Below, piece by piece: positions 16,808-25,431 of a stretch of DNA of 64,000 nucleotides. The notes below the pieces were generated by a model that was given only the letters and a program-made list of their open reading frames with translations, had not been told where the DNA came from and searched no databases. The DNA comes from Streptomyces hyaluromycini (GTDB taxonomy: Bacteria; Actinomycetota; Actinomycetes; Streptomycetales; Streptomycetaceae). Every line of letters starts with the position of its first letter. Position 1 is the first letter of the stretch. The stretch spans positions 1-64,000 of the forward strand of contig NZ_BCFL01000019.1 in the NCBI RefSeq assembly GCF_002217755.1, in the 5' to 3' direction. The translations under genes and the position numbers were made by a program.

Positions 16808-16838
16808 ATATTCTCCTCCCGATTTCGGTGAAGAATAT
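16808..16838. promoter_or_regulatory. AT-rich inverted repeat between divergent genes
   Basis: ATATTCT (16808-16814) and AGAATAT (16832-16838) form a 7-bp inverted repeat with a 17-nt spacer. AT-rich blocks are unusual in this genome. The position between the XRE gene and the ATPase gene suits an operator or back-to-back -10 regions. Confidence 0.45.
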
Positions 16839-16948
16839 ATCCAAGCCCCGCTACCTTGATTGCGGGCCCCTTACCCAGAAGCGCACCGCCCGACGGGACG
16901 GCAGGCCACTGGGTCGCCAGTCAACTCCCCCAGTGATCGGAGACTTTC

Positions 16949-17383
16949 ATGACCACCGTAGCCCCGCCCTGGTCCTACACCCTCCAACTCCCGCACGATC
17001 CACGCGCACCGGGGATCGCCCGTGCAACTCTCCGTACCGTCCTCGCCGCTCACGACCTCTCGGCTCTGACTCCCACCGCAGAACTGGTCGCCGCCGAGCT
17101 CCTCGCCAACGCCCATCTGCACACCGCCGGCCCCTACGCCCTCCGCCTCCTCCGGAGCGAGGAAGGGCGGCTGCGGATTGCTGTGTGGGACTCGGATCCG
17201 CGGGTGCCGCCGGGGTTCGCGGCCGGGGCCGGTTCCGTCGGCGGGGACGCCGAAAGCGGGCGCGGGCTGTATCTCGTGCAGGCGTGCGCCGAGTCGTGGG
17301 GCGTCTCTGCGCTGCGCGAGCCGGGAGCCGCGAGGGACGGGAAGCTGCTGTGGGCCGAGTGTCAGTCCGATGGCTTAGCGTAA
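16949..17383 (+). CDS. Anti-sigma-type ATP-binding protein (RsbW/SpoIIAB-like)
   Basis: The 144-residue HATPase domain has an N box (AAELLANAHLHT, near residue 52), a G1-like VWDSDPRVP, and a G2 ESGRGLYLV. These are the ATP-lid motifs of RsbW/SpoIIAB kinases, which bind sigma factors or phosphorylate anti-anti-sigma proteins. Streptomyces has dozens of such orphan proteins, often beside XRE/DUF397 genes as here. No sigma factor or STAS partner is adjacent. It may belong to the same regulatory cassette as the divergent operon. Confidence 0.88.
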   Translation: MTTVAPPWSYTLQLPHDPRAPGIARATLRTVLAAHDLSALTPTAELVAAELLANAHLHTAGPYALRLLRSEEGRLRIAVWDSDPRVPPGFAAGAGSVGGDAESGRGLYLVQACAESWGVSALREPGAARDGKLLWAECQSDGLA

Positions 17384-17555
17384 TCGTGTCGGATCGGAGC
17401 GTGAGGGAGTGATGGCTGTGGTCAAGGCGGATCCCAGGCGTGGGCAGGCTGCGTGCGCGGAAGTCGGCCAGTACGGTGGATTCGAAACCGAGCGGGGCGT
17501 CGGTCCTCCCCATGAGCCCGCTCGCACAGCCGAGGCGGAACGGAGGCGGCGAGCC

Positions 17556-18182
17556 ATGTCCGTGTCATCGGGCGCTCAGAACGGTCTGCGTCCCCGGCCA
17601 GGGAATCTGCGCGAGGTCGCCGAGAAGATCGAGGAAGCGACGGGTCTGCGGGTGCAGATCGTGGGAGGAAAGCTCGTGATGTCCCCGACCCCGCGTGGGA
17701 AGCACGCGGGCGTGGTCTATCAGATCCGCCGCCGGATCGACGGAGTGCTGCCGGAAGGGCTGGGAGCCTTCGAGGTGTCCTCGATCGCCCTCCCCGACGA
17801 CCCCGACGACTATGTGACCCCCGATCTGATCGTCCTGCCCGTGGAGTGGATGGAGGACGACGACTGGCTCGCCGCCCCCGAGGACACCGCGCTCGCCGTC
17901 GAGGTCATCTCCGCCTCCGAGAAGTCCAGGGAGATCCGTGACAAGGCCGACTGGTACGCCGTCGCCCGGGTGCCCGTGCTCCTCGTCGTCGACCCGCGAA
18001 AGGGAACCTGGGCGCTGCACACCCGCCCCGACAACGGCGCCTACCAGGACGTACTGCCCGGGAAGTACGGCGAGAGCGTGCCGTTGCCCGAGCCCTTGGG
18101 GATCGAAGTCGCCACCGACGGGTTTCCGGTGTACGGCGAGGCCGTGCGGCCGCAAGGGCGGTTCCCAGAAAAAAATCAGTGA
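17556..18182 (+). CDS. Uma2-family PD-(D/E)XK nuclease-fold protein
   Basis: The 208-residue protein has the Uma2 (DUF820) fold. Motifs are ERL-like IVGGKLVMSP near residue 35, the acidic TPDLIVLP near residue 88, and AVEVIS near residue 110, followed by a conserved Lys (KADWYA). This matches the PD-(D/E)XK core. The family is widespread in Streptomyces and its biological substrates are mostly unknown. The ATG at 17556 has GGAGG about 10 nt upstream. A longer frame from 17409 is unsupported. Confidence 0.87.
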   Translation: MSVSSGAQNGLRPRPGNLREVAEKIEEATGLRVQIVGGKLVMSPTPRGKHAGVVYQIRRRIDGVLPEGLGAFEVSSIALPDDPDDYVTPDLIVLPVEWMEDDDWLAAPEDTALAVEVISASEKSREIRDKADWYAVARVPVLLVVDPRKGTWALHTRPDNGAYQDVLPGKYGESVPLPEPLGIEVATDGFPVYGEAVRPQGRFPEKNQ

Positions 18183-18226
18183 AGTCGGGAACCGTTTCTC
18201 ACCTTTGTGGGAGACAGTGGGCGCTG

Positions 18227-19000
18227 ATGAAGCGCACCTCACGTATCTCTGCCACCTCGCGCCGCGTCGCGCTCTGCGCCGTCGTCGTGCTGGCCGCCAC
18301 CTCGGCCTCCGTCGCGGCCGCCGACGAAGCGGCGGGGCCGTTCGGGGTGACCGCGGTGGTCGGGGCCACGGCGGAGAGTGCCAGAGTCGGGGCGCTGTTC
18401 GCCGCCGGCAAGGCCGGGAGCCTGTCCGGCAACCACTTCTGCACCGCCTCCGTCGTGCACAGCCCGCAGCGGGACCTCATCGTCAGCGCCGCGCACTGCA
18501 TCGACGGGGAGGGAGACGCCACCGGGCTGGTGTTCGTGCCCGGGTACCGGGACGGGCAGGCGCCGTACGGGGTGTGGAAGGTCGGGAAGCGGTACCTGCC
18601 CGACGGGTGGGCCCACGGGCAGAGCGAGGACAGTGACGTCGCCTTCGCGGCTGTGGCCGAGGTGGGCGGGAAGCGGGTCGAGGACGTGACCGGGAGCAAC
18701 CGGTTCGCCGCCGGGGTGGCCACCGGCGCCACCGCCGTCACCGTCACCGGGTACCCCGACTCCCGTGAGGTGCCCGTCAGCTGCACCAACAAGCCCGTCG
18801 CCCACAGCGCCACCCAACAGCGCATCGACTGCCCCGAGTTCACGGGGGGTACCAGCGGGAGTCCCTGGGTGAACGGCGACCACGAGGTGGTCGGGGTCCT
18901 GGGCGGGCACGAGCAGGGCGGGGCGACCCCCGACGTCTCCTACAGCGTGGTGCTCGGCCGGGAGGCCGCCGAACTGTACAAGGACGCCACGGGCGGCTGA
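18227..19000 (+). CDS. Secreted trypsin-like serine protease
   Basis: The 257-residue protein has a signal peptide (MKRTSRISATSRR, Ala/Val core, cleavage near AAADEA) and a chymotrypsin-type domain. The catalytic triad is His in SAAHC, Asp in DSDVAF, and Ser in GTSGSPW. Cysteines near HFC and AHC and two more around the nucleophile suggest disulphides. The closest class by eye is the small secreted V8/trypsin-like peptidases of actinomycetes. It is monocistronic, with no inhibitor gene beside it. Confidence 0.9.
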   Translation: MKRTSRISATSRRVALCAVVVLAATSASVAAADEAAGPFGVTAVVGATAESARVGALFAAGKAGSLSGNHFCTASVVHSPQRDLIVSAAHCIDGEGDATGLVFVPGYRDGQAPYGVWKVGKRYLPDGWAHGQSEDSDVAFAAVAEVGGKRVEDVTGSNRFAAGVATGATAVTVTGYPDSREVPVSCTNKPVAHSATQQRIDCPEFTGGTSGSPWVNGDHEVVGVLGGHEQGGATPDVSYSVVLGREAAELYKDATGG

Positions 19001-19104
19001 GAGGGCCGGCTGAGGGGGCGTCATGTGCGCCGTCTTCCTGTGAAATAGCGCCACTCTCCGCCGAAATGGCGTAGCACAGCCCTGACATGGGGGAGGGTTG
19101 GGGC

Positions 19105-20106
19105 GTGCGGAAAGTATGGGTGATCGGTGGCGCGGCGACCGCGCTCGGCGTGAGCTTCGTCATGCTGCTCGTCATCGGTGTGTACGTCGTCGCCGGGAAC
19201 CTTCTCAACGGGGTCGGCGGTGCCTCCAAGACCCTGGCCAAGGGTGCCGTGCCGGCCGCGTACCAGACGCTCGTGCAGAAGTGGGGCAACCTCTGCTCCG
19301 CCATCAACCCCGCCCTGCTCGCCGCACAGCTCTACCAGGAGAGCGGGTTCAACCCGAAGGCGCAGAGCGCGGCGGCCGCGCAGGGGATAGCTCAGTTCAT
19401 CCCGGGCACCTGGGCCACGCACGGCATCGACGGGAACGGGGACGGGGTCCGCGACGTCTGGGACCCGAACGACGCGATCCCGTCGGCCGCCTCCTACGAC
19501 TGCCAGCTCGCGTCCTATGTGAAGGACGTGCCCGGCAACGTCTCCGACAACATGCTCGCCGCCTACAACGCGGGGGCGTACGCGGTCATCAAGTACAAGG
19601 GTGTGCCGCCGTACAAGGAGACCCAGAACTACGTCAGGACGATCACGACCCTGGAGGAGAGCTTCGCCGCGCCCGTCAGCCGGCTCTCCCCGACCAAGCA
19701 GGCCGCCGGGGCCATCAACTACGCCCAGAAGAAGCTCGGCACCCCCTATCTCTGGGGCGGCAACGGCACCGCGGCGGACAACGGCCGCTTCGACTGCTCC
19801 GGGCTGACCAAGGCGTCGTACGCCAGCGTCGGGATCACGCTGCCCCGGGTCGCCAACGACCAGTACAACGCGGGGCCGCACCCCTCCCGCAACGAACTGC
19901 TTCCCGGGGATCTCGTCTTCTTCTCCACCGACCTCTCGAACTCCCGCGCCATCCACCACGTGGGGATCTATGTCGGTGGCGGCTACATGATCGACGCGCC
20001 CTACACCGGGGCCGTGATCCGTTTCGACCCCATCGACTCGGCCGACTACTTCGGGGCCACCCGCGTCACCGAGGATGGCGCGAAAGCGCTCCCCACGACG
20101 GTGTGA
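19105..20106 (+). CDS. Membrane-anchored lytic transglycosylase-NlpC/P60 hydrolase
   Basis: The 333-residue protein has one N-terminal membrane helix (about 5-30). An SLT transglycosylase domain follows with catalytic Glu in LYQESGFNP and GIAQFIPGTW. The C-terminal NlpC/P60 domain has Cys in DCSGLTK, and His in HHVGIYVGG. The two domains cut peptidoglycan glycan and peptide bonds. Such enzymes often accompany type IV secretion systems to open the wall, and the VirB-like operon lies 11 kb away. GTG at 19105 is chosen because GGGGAGGG lies 8 nt upstream. The ATG at 19087 overlaps that site. Confidence 0.9.
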   Translation: MRKVWVIGGAATALGVSFVMLLVIGVYVVAGNLLNGVGGASKTLAKGAVPAAYQTLVQKWGNLCSAINPALLAAQLYQESGFNPKAQSAAAAQGIAQFIPGTWATHGIDGNGDGVRDVWDPNDAIPSAASYDCQLASYVKDVPGNVSDNMLAAYNAGAYAVIKYKGVPPYKETQNYVRTITTLEESFAAPVSRLSPTKQAAGAINYAQKKLGTPYLWGGNGTAADNGRFDCSGLTKASYASVGITLPRVANDQYNAGPHPSRNELLPGDLVFFSTDLSNSRAIHHVGIYVGGGYMIDAPYTGAVIRFDPIDSADYFGATRVTEDGAKALPTTV

Positions 20107-20122
20107 ACGGAGCGTATAACCC

Positions 20123-20140
20123 ACCCCCTGAGCTGGGGGT
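20123..20140 (+). terminator. Short intrinsic terminator
   Basis: ACCCCC and GGGGGT form a 6-bp stem with a 6-nt loop, followed by the T-rich TTGTGTCTCT, 17 bp after the hydrolase stop. Confidence 0.6.
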
Positions 20141-20299
20141 TTGTGTCTCTCTTCGATAACGTCTGCGTGATCATTCGGTGGAACCTGGAACGTAGTGGTG
20201 TGGGCCGTGCGTTCCTGTTGACGTAGCCGACCACGGGGGTGGCAGCGAGCGACGCACAGCAGGTGCGTCCCGGAAAGACGACGAAGGGGCCGCAGCGCG

Positions 20300-20992
20300 A
20301 TGGCTGTAATCGCCGAATCCGGATCGAACCCCGACGTCGACCTGCTCTACGACATCAACGGCCTGGCCAAGGACGCGCCGCACTGGTTCGACCGGGCCAT
20401 GGAGTTCGTCGGGGAGTACGGGCTGCTGGTCGCGATGGTGCTGCTGGTGGTGTGGTGCTGGTGGTCCGTGCGGCGCCGGGGGGCCGAGGACGCCGCGTCC
20501 ACGATGGCCGCGCTGGTGTGGGCGCCGCTCGCCGCTGCCGTCGCCGTCCTCGTGAACGTTCCCATCCGCGGCTTCGTCGAGCGGCCCCGGCCGTTCCTCA
20601 CCCACCAGGGGCTCGACGTCCTGGTCTCCGGCAAGACCGACTACTCCTTCGTGAGCGACCACGCGACGATCACGATGGCGCTGGGGGTCGGGCTGTTCAT
20701 CGCCAACCGGAGGTTCGGCGTGGCGGGGATAGGGCTGGCGCTGGCGGAGGGGTTCTGCCGGGTGTACATGGGGGTGCACTATCCGACGGACGTCGTGGGC
20801 GGCTTCGCGCTGGGCACGGCGGTCGTCCTTCTTCTCTCCCCGCTGGCGGCCGCCTTGCTGACGCCGGTGATGAAGGCGGTGGAGGGCTCGCCGCGGGTGG
20901 GGTGGATCGTGCGGGGGCGGTCGGCGGGGGTGGGACTGGTGCCGGGGGGCCGGGCGTCGGTCGAAGCCGAGGAGCGTGACCTGGCGGCGTAG
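20300..20992 (+). CDS. PAP2-superfamily phosphatase (BcrC/undecaprenyl-PP phosphatase-like)
   Basis: This 230-residue membrane protein has about five helices. The three PAP2 signature blocks are PIRGFVERPRPF, FVSDHAT (His nucleophile region), and CRVYMGVHYPTDV (Arg and His/Asp). SDHAT instead of PSGH resembles BcrC-type undecaprenyl pyrophosphatases, which recycle the lipid carrier for peptidoglycan synthesis and give bacitracin tolerance. The neighbouring peptidoglycan hydrolase fits a cell-wall context, but other lipid phosphates are possible. Confidence 0.85.
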   Translation: MAVIAESGSNPDVDLLYDINGLAKDAPHWFDRAMEFVGEYGLLVAMVLLVVWCWWSVRRRGAEDAASTMAALVWAPLAAAVAVLVNVPIRGFVERPRPFLTHQGLDVLVSGKTDYSFVSDHATITMALGVGLFIANRRFGVAGIGLALAEGFCRVYMGVHYPTDVVGGFALGTAVVLLLSPLAAALLTPVMKAVEGSPRVGWIVRGRSAGVGLVPGGRASVEAEERDLAA

Positions 20993-21114
20993 GCGGGGCT
21001 GGGGCGGGGGGTGTCGCCTACCGGCGCTTGCCGCTGCGCCCACCCGTGCCGCCTGGGGGCACCTCCCAGGCCCTTAAGGCACTGGGGGAGGCACGCCTGC
21101 CCGCAGCCGGGTAG

Positions 21115-21175
21115 CGCCCCGTAAGGGGCGCGGGGCTGTATCTGATGTGCGGCTCCGCCGCGTGGGCGCGAGCAA
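21115..21175 (+). repeat. Dispersed GC-rich intergenic repeat, copy A
   Basis: About 60 bp, starting CCCCGTAAGGGGCGCGGGG and ending GCCGCGTGGGCGCG, is close to 90% identical by eye to the reverse complement of 27502-27561. Both copies lie in gene-free spacers and can fold. A second hairpin-rich block (CTGGGGGCACCTCCCAG) precedes it at about 21053-21095. Nothing else is seen in 20993-21219. Confidence 0.8.
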
Positions 21176-21219
21176 CCCCCACCGGCCCGCGGATACGCAC
21201 CCCGCCGAGCCACCCCTCC

Positions 21220-22782
21220 CTACAGCCCCTGCGCGTACGAGAAGAACCGATTCGGGTCGTACTGCTTCTTCACCGTGCCCAGCTTCGTCACGGCGTCGCC
21301 GTAGTACGCCTTCTTCCAGCCGGTCAGCGTCGGATCCGTGTAGTTCTGGTAGGCCGCGCCGGAGGCGTACGGCTTCATCGCGGCATGCGCCGCATTCAGC
21401 CAGGACTGGCCCGTGCTGCCGGAGGACCCGGCCCCCCACGACACGATGTACTGCGCCAGCATCCGCGACCGGCGGTGTACGAACGCCGTCGCCGTCGGGG
21501 AGACCCGGTTCACCGCTCCGCCCAGCGCCGTGAACGCGATACTGCCCGCACCGCCCCGGACGGAGGCGATCTGGTTCAGGGCCGTCTGGATACCGGCCGC
21601 GGACAGGGAGCGGTCGAAGAAGTCGGAGCGGGCCGTGTACGTCTCGCGGCCGAGCCTGCCCTGGGGGGAGCGGCCCGGGGTGGAACCGGGCAGATGGCAC
21701 TGGGGCTCGGTGGAGAAGGAGGAGCAGCCGGCGTAGATCTCCATCGCCTCCTCGTAGCCGTGCCGGCGCAGGGAGACGGAGGAGGCGTTGGCGCCCGCCT
21801 TGTGGGCGAGGGCGTCCACGGCGTTCTGGAGTTCGCCGTACGTGCCCATGGAGAAGCAGGCGACCGAGACGCGCGGGCCGCTGCCAGAGTTCTCCAGGTG
21901 GAGGGACGACCAGATCTCGTCCGGCTGGGACGGGCCCCACTCCTGCCAGGCCTTCAGGACCTGCGCCGCCTTCGCCCACGGCCAGGTCAGGTACGCCGTC
22001 ACGCCTTGCGGGGTCGGGTGGGTCCTGAACTGCAGCTCCGTGACGACGCCGAAGTTGCCGTTGCCCGCGCCGCGCAGCGCCCAGAAGAGGTCCTTGTTGG
22101 TGCTCGCGTTGGCGACCACCTGCGTGCCGTCCGCCGTGATCAGCGTCGCCTGCGTGAGGCTGTCGCAGGTCAGGCCGTATGCGCGGGACGCGACCCCATG
22201 ACCGCCGCCGAGGACCAGGCCGGAGACGCCGACGGTGGGGCAGGAGCCCGCCGGTATGGTCACGCCCTTGGCCGCCAGGGCCCGGTAGACGTCGATCAGC
22301 TTGGAGCCGGCGCCGACGACCGCCGTGCCGCCGCTGACCCGGATGCGGTTCAGCTTGGAGACGTCGAGTATCAGGCGGCCGTCGCCGGAGGAGTAGCCCG
22401 CGTAGGAGTGGCCGCCGTTGCGGATCGAGACCTTCAGCGCGTGCGCCTGGGCGTACGACAGCGTCGTGCGGATGTCGTCGGCGTGGGCCACGTACGCGAC
22501 CGCCGCCGGCTTCAGGCCGTCGAAGCGGGTGTTGTAGAGCTGGTGGGCCGTCGTCCAGGAGGCCTCGCCGGGGCGGACCAGGGTGCCGTCCAGGGCGTGG
22601 GCGAGGGCCGTCCAGTTGGCCGCGGCCGCTGCGCTGGTGGTCTTCAGCGCCGTACGAGAGGATGTGGTCGCGAGTGGCGTGCCGGTCGTGTGGGACGCGG
22701 TAGTGCCGCCGGAGCTGCACCCCGTCAGTGCGGTCGCCGCGAGGGCGGCCGCCCCGCCAGATATGAAGGTACGCCGTTCCAT
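21220..22782 (-). CDS. Tat-exported FAD-linked oxidoreductase, BBE type
   Basis: The 520-residue enzyme starts with a twin-arginine signal (ERRTFISGG) that ends in a lipobox (ALTGC), so it is probably a Tat-exported lipoprotein. The FAD-binding PCMH domain shows NGGHSYAGYS and SCPTVGVSGLVLGGGHG. The His and Cys fit bicovalent flavin attachment. The C-terminal BBE motif is YYGDAVTKLGTVKKQYDP. Relatives oxidise sugars, alkaloids or polyketides. The ATG at 22782 is chosen because the RR motif follows directly. It is divergent from pstS. Confidence 0.9.
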   Translation of the reverse strand: MERRTFISGGAAALAATALTGCSSGGTTASHTTGTPLATTSSRTALKTTSAAAAANWTALAHALDGTLVRPGEASWTTAHQLYNTRFDGLKPAAVAYVAHADDIRTTLSYAQAHALKVSIRNGGHSYAGYSSGDGRLILDVSKLNRIRVSGGTAVVGAGSKLIDVYRALAAKGVTIPAGSCPTVGVSGLVLGGGHGVASRAYGLTCDSLTQATLITADGTQVVANASTNKDLFWALRGAGNGNFGVVTELQFRTHPTPQGVTAYLTWPWAKAAQVLKAWQEWGPSQPDEIWSSLHLENSGSGPRVSVACFSMGTYGELQNAVDALAHKAGANASSVSLRRHGYEEAMEIYAGCSSFSTEPQCHLPGSTPGRSPQGRLGRETYTARSDFFDRSLSAAGIQTALNQIASVRGGAGSIAFTALGGAVNRVSPTATAFVHRRSRMLAQYIVSWGAGSSGSTGQSWLNAAHAAMKPYASGAAYQNYTDPTLTGWKKAYYGDAVTKLGTVKKQYDPNRFFSYAQGL

Positions 22783-22981
22783 GCCCGTGCCTTTCGCGTC
22801 GGCTTTCGTGGGACGAGACGGCGTCTGTCGCACACGGGTTCCCGTGTGGTGTAACGAACGCTGTGACGTCGTAACGACTGCGATGGCGAACAGCGAAGAA
22901 ATGTTCGGGTAACCCGTCCGTTGGAACCGGCATGTGCCCTCACCGTGAGCATTCCGTGACCTAACCGGGTCGACGGCAGGG

Positions 22982-23003
22982 GTTCACCCTGCGTTTACCT
23001 ATG
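22982..23003 (+). promoter_or_regulatory. PHO box (PhoP operator) upstream of pstS
   Basis: Two adjacent 11-bp direct repeats, GTTCACCCTGC and GTTTACCTATG, match the Streptomyces PhoP half-site GTTCACC pattern. A third weaker TTCACC lies at about 23016. AT-rich TAATTT at about 23031 could serve as a -10. Phosphate starvation would induce pstSCAB through PhoRP. The rest of the 22783-23146 spacer shows nothing further. Confidence 0.8.
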
Positions 23004-23146
23004 GCCATCGGCGGCTTCACCTGTTCTGCCTAATTTCGGCCGTACCGGGTGCGGTGAGCGGCCATGAATGCCCAGTCAGGAGGCCCTCACCCACCACTTA
23101 CTTCGCACGCCGCCGAAGGTGGCGCCTCTGGAAGGAACTCCCGAAA

Positions 23147-24277
23147 GTGAAGCTTCAGCGCAAGAACCGGCTGCGCGCCCTGTCTCTCGGTGCTGTCGCC
23201 GTCTCCGGCGCCCTGGCCCTTACGGCGTGCGGCTCCGACGACAACGGTGGCAGCAGCGGTTCGAGCACGTCTTCGGCCTCCGCCAACGCCAGCTCCATCA
23301 AGTGCGACAACGCCAAGGGCCAGCTGCTCGCCGACGGCTCCTCCGCGCAGAAGAACGCGATCGACGCCTGGGTGAAGAGCTTCTCCCAGGCCTGTGGTGT
23401 GCAGATCAACTACAAGGGCTCCGGCTCCGGCGCCGGTGTGACCGCCTTCACGCAGGGCCAGGTCGCCTTCGCCGGTTCCGACTCCGCGCTCAAGCCGGAA
23501 GAGGTCACCGCCTCCAAGAAGGTCTGCTCCGGCGGCCAGGGCATCGACCTCCCGATGGTCGGCGGCGCGATCGCGATCGGTTACAACGTCCCGGGTGTCG
23601 ACAACCTGGTTCTGGACGCGCCGACCCTCGCCAAGATCTTCGACAGCAAGATCACCAACTGGAACGACGCGGCGATCAAGAAGCTGAACCCGTCCGCCAC
23701 GCTCCCGAACCTGAAGATCCAGGCGTTCCACCGCTCGGACGAGTCGGGTACGACGGACAACCTCACCAAGTACCTGATCGCCACCACCCCGGGCAACTGG
23801 AAGTACACCGGCGGCAAGGCCTGGCAGGCCAAGGGCGGCCAGTCCGCTCCGCAGTCCGCGGGTGTCGCCCAGCAGGTCAAGCAGACCTCCGGCGCCATCG
23901 GCTACTTCGAGCTCTCCTACGTCTCGGACGGCATCAAGGCCGCCTCCATCGACACGGGCGCCAGCGCGCCGGTGGCCCCGTCCACCGAGTCCGCCACCGC
24001 CGACATCGCGGCCGCCAAGGTCGTCGGCACCGGCAGCGACCTGTCGCTCCAGCTCGACTACAAGACCAAGGCCGAGGGCGCGTACCCGATCAGCCTGGTC
24101 ACCTACGAGATCGTCTGCGACAAGGGCAACAAGGCCGACACCCTGCCCGCCACCAAGGCGTTCCTGCGCTACATCGCGAGCGAGGACGGCCAGAAGGTCC
24201 TCTCCACGATCGACTACGCCCCCGTTCCCGACGAGATCATCACCAAGGTCCGCACCACCGTCGAGGGCCTGAGCTAA
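23147..24277 (+). CDS. pstS: Phosphate-binding lipoprotein PstS
   Basis: This 376-residue lipoprotein binds phosphate for the high-affinity ABC importer. The signal peptide ends in lipobox LTAC, followed by a Gly/Ser spacer. The PBP domain contains SGSGAGVTAF and RSDESGTTDN, phosphate-contacting loops of PstS. GTG at 23147 is chosen because AAGGAA lies upstream and KLQRKNRLRAL forms a normal signal n-region. The frame opens earlier but without a site. It heads the pst operon behind a PHO box, and a hairpin follows the stop. Confidence 0.95.
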   Translation: MKLQRKNRLRALSLGAVAVSGALALTACGSDDNGGSSGSSTSSASANASSIKCDNAKGQLLADGSSAQKNAIDAWVKSFSQACGVQINYKGSGSGAGVTAFTQGQVAFAGSDSALKPEEVTASKKVCSGGQGIDLPMVGGAIAIGYNVPGVDNLVLDAPTLAKIFDSKITNWNDAAIKKLNPSATLPNLKIQAFHRSDESGTTDNLTKYLIATTPGNWKYTGGKAWQAKGGQSAPQSAGVAQQVKQTSGAIGYFELSYVSDGIKAASIDTGASAPVAPSTESATADIAAAKVVGTGSDLSLQLDYKTKAEGAYPISLVTYEIVCDKGNKADTLPATKAFLRYIASEDGQKVLSTIDYAPVPDEIITKVRTTVEGLS

Positions 24278-24288
24278 AGATCCGCGTG

Positions 24289-24320
24289 TGCGGCCGAGCT
24301 CCGGAAGGAGCCCGGCCGCA
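24289..24320 (+). promoter_or_regulatory. Hairpin between pstS and pstC
   Basis: TGCGGCCGAGCTCC and GGAGCCCGGCCGCA form a 14-bp stem with one imperfect pair and a GGAA tetraloop. There is no T tract. It probably protects the pstS mRNA 3' end or partly terminates, giving more binding protein than permease. Confidence 0.7.
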
Positions 24321-24420
24321 CCGTCCGGTGCACCGCCGCCCGGAGCCGTACGCCCCTACGCGCGGGACGTACGGCTTCTCAGAGCCGCCCCCCAGGCGAC
24401 TCCGCAGACCGGAGAACCCG

Positions 24421-25431
24421 ATGGACATATCGACGCAGACGACAGACGCATCTCCCCCTACCCCCCCACAGCCCTCCGCGGCCGAGCAGAAGCGCAACGC
24501 CCGCGGTGCCACCCGGGTCGGTGACCGAGTCTTCCTCGGGCTCTCCCGTGGTTCCGGCATCCTGCTCCTGGTGGTCATGGCCGCGATCGCGGTCTTCCTC
24601 ACCTACCGGGCCGCCCTCGCGATCAACCGCGACCACGGCAACTTCCTCACCACCTTCGAGTGGAACACCAACCTCATCCCGCCGACCTTCGGCATCGCGG
24701 TCCTCGCCTTCGGCACGGTCGTCTCCTCGATCATCGCCATGGCCATCGCGGTCCCGATCGCGGTCGCGATCGCGCTGTTCATCACGCACTACGCGCCGCG
24801 CCGCATGGCCGGCCCCGTCGCGTTCGTGATCGACCTGCTCGCCGCCGTGCCGTCCATCGTGTACGGCCTGTGGGGCGCGCTGATCCTCGTCCCGCACATG
24901 ACCGGCCTGTTCAGCTGGCTGAACGACTACTTCGGCTGGACCGGGATCTTCTCCTGGGACGGCGGCGCCCCGCGTACGATCCTGACCGTCTCGATCCTGC
25001 TCGCGATCATGATCCTGCCGATCATCACCAACGTGAGCCGCGAGGTCTTCCGTCAGGTCCCGCAGATGCACGAAGAGGCCGCCCTGGCCCTCGGCGCCAC
25101 CCGCTGGGAGGTCGTCCGCATGTCGGTGCTGCCCTTCGGGCGTTCCGGCGTGATCTCCGCCTCGATGCTCGGCCTCGGGCGCGCGCTCGGCGAGACGATG
25201 GCCGTCGCCACCGTGCTCTCCCCGGACTTCGACATCCACGCCAGCCTGCTCAACCCGGGCGGCGGCACCTTTGCCCAGAACATCGCCAGCAAGTTCGGTG
25301 AGGCGACCGAGGACGGCCGTGACGCGCTCATCGCCTCCGGTCTGGTCCTCTTCGTCATCACCCTGCTGGTCAACGGCGCGGCCCGCATCATCATCCAGCG
25401 CCGCGCAGAGTACTCGGGGGCCAACGCATGA
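24421..25431 (+). CDS. pstC: Phosphate ABC transporter permease PstC
   Basis: This 336-residue inner-membrane permease has six hydrophobic helices. The EAA-type cytoplasmic loop reads EEAALALGATRWEVVRMSVLP, the contact for the PstB ATPase. The ATG at 24421 has GGAGA 6 nt upstream and lies 143 bp after pstS. Its stop overlaps the pstA start (ATGA). Confidence 0.94.
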   Translation: MDISTQTTDASPPTPPQPSAAEQKRNARGATRVGDRVFLGLSRGSGILLLVVMAAIAVFLTYRAALAINRDHGNFLTTFEWNTNLIPPTFGIAVLAFGTVVSSIIAMAIAVPIAVAIALFITHYAPRRMAGPVAFVIDLLAAVPSIVYGLWGALILVPHMTGLFSWLNDYFGWTGIFSWDGGAPRTILTVSILLAIMILPIITNVSREVFRQVPQMHEEAALALGATRWEVVRMSVLPFGRSGVISASMLGLGRALGETMAVATVLSPDFDIHASLLNPGGGTFAQNIASKFGEATEDGRDALIASGLVLFVITLLVNGAARIIIQRRAEYSGANA

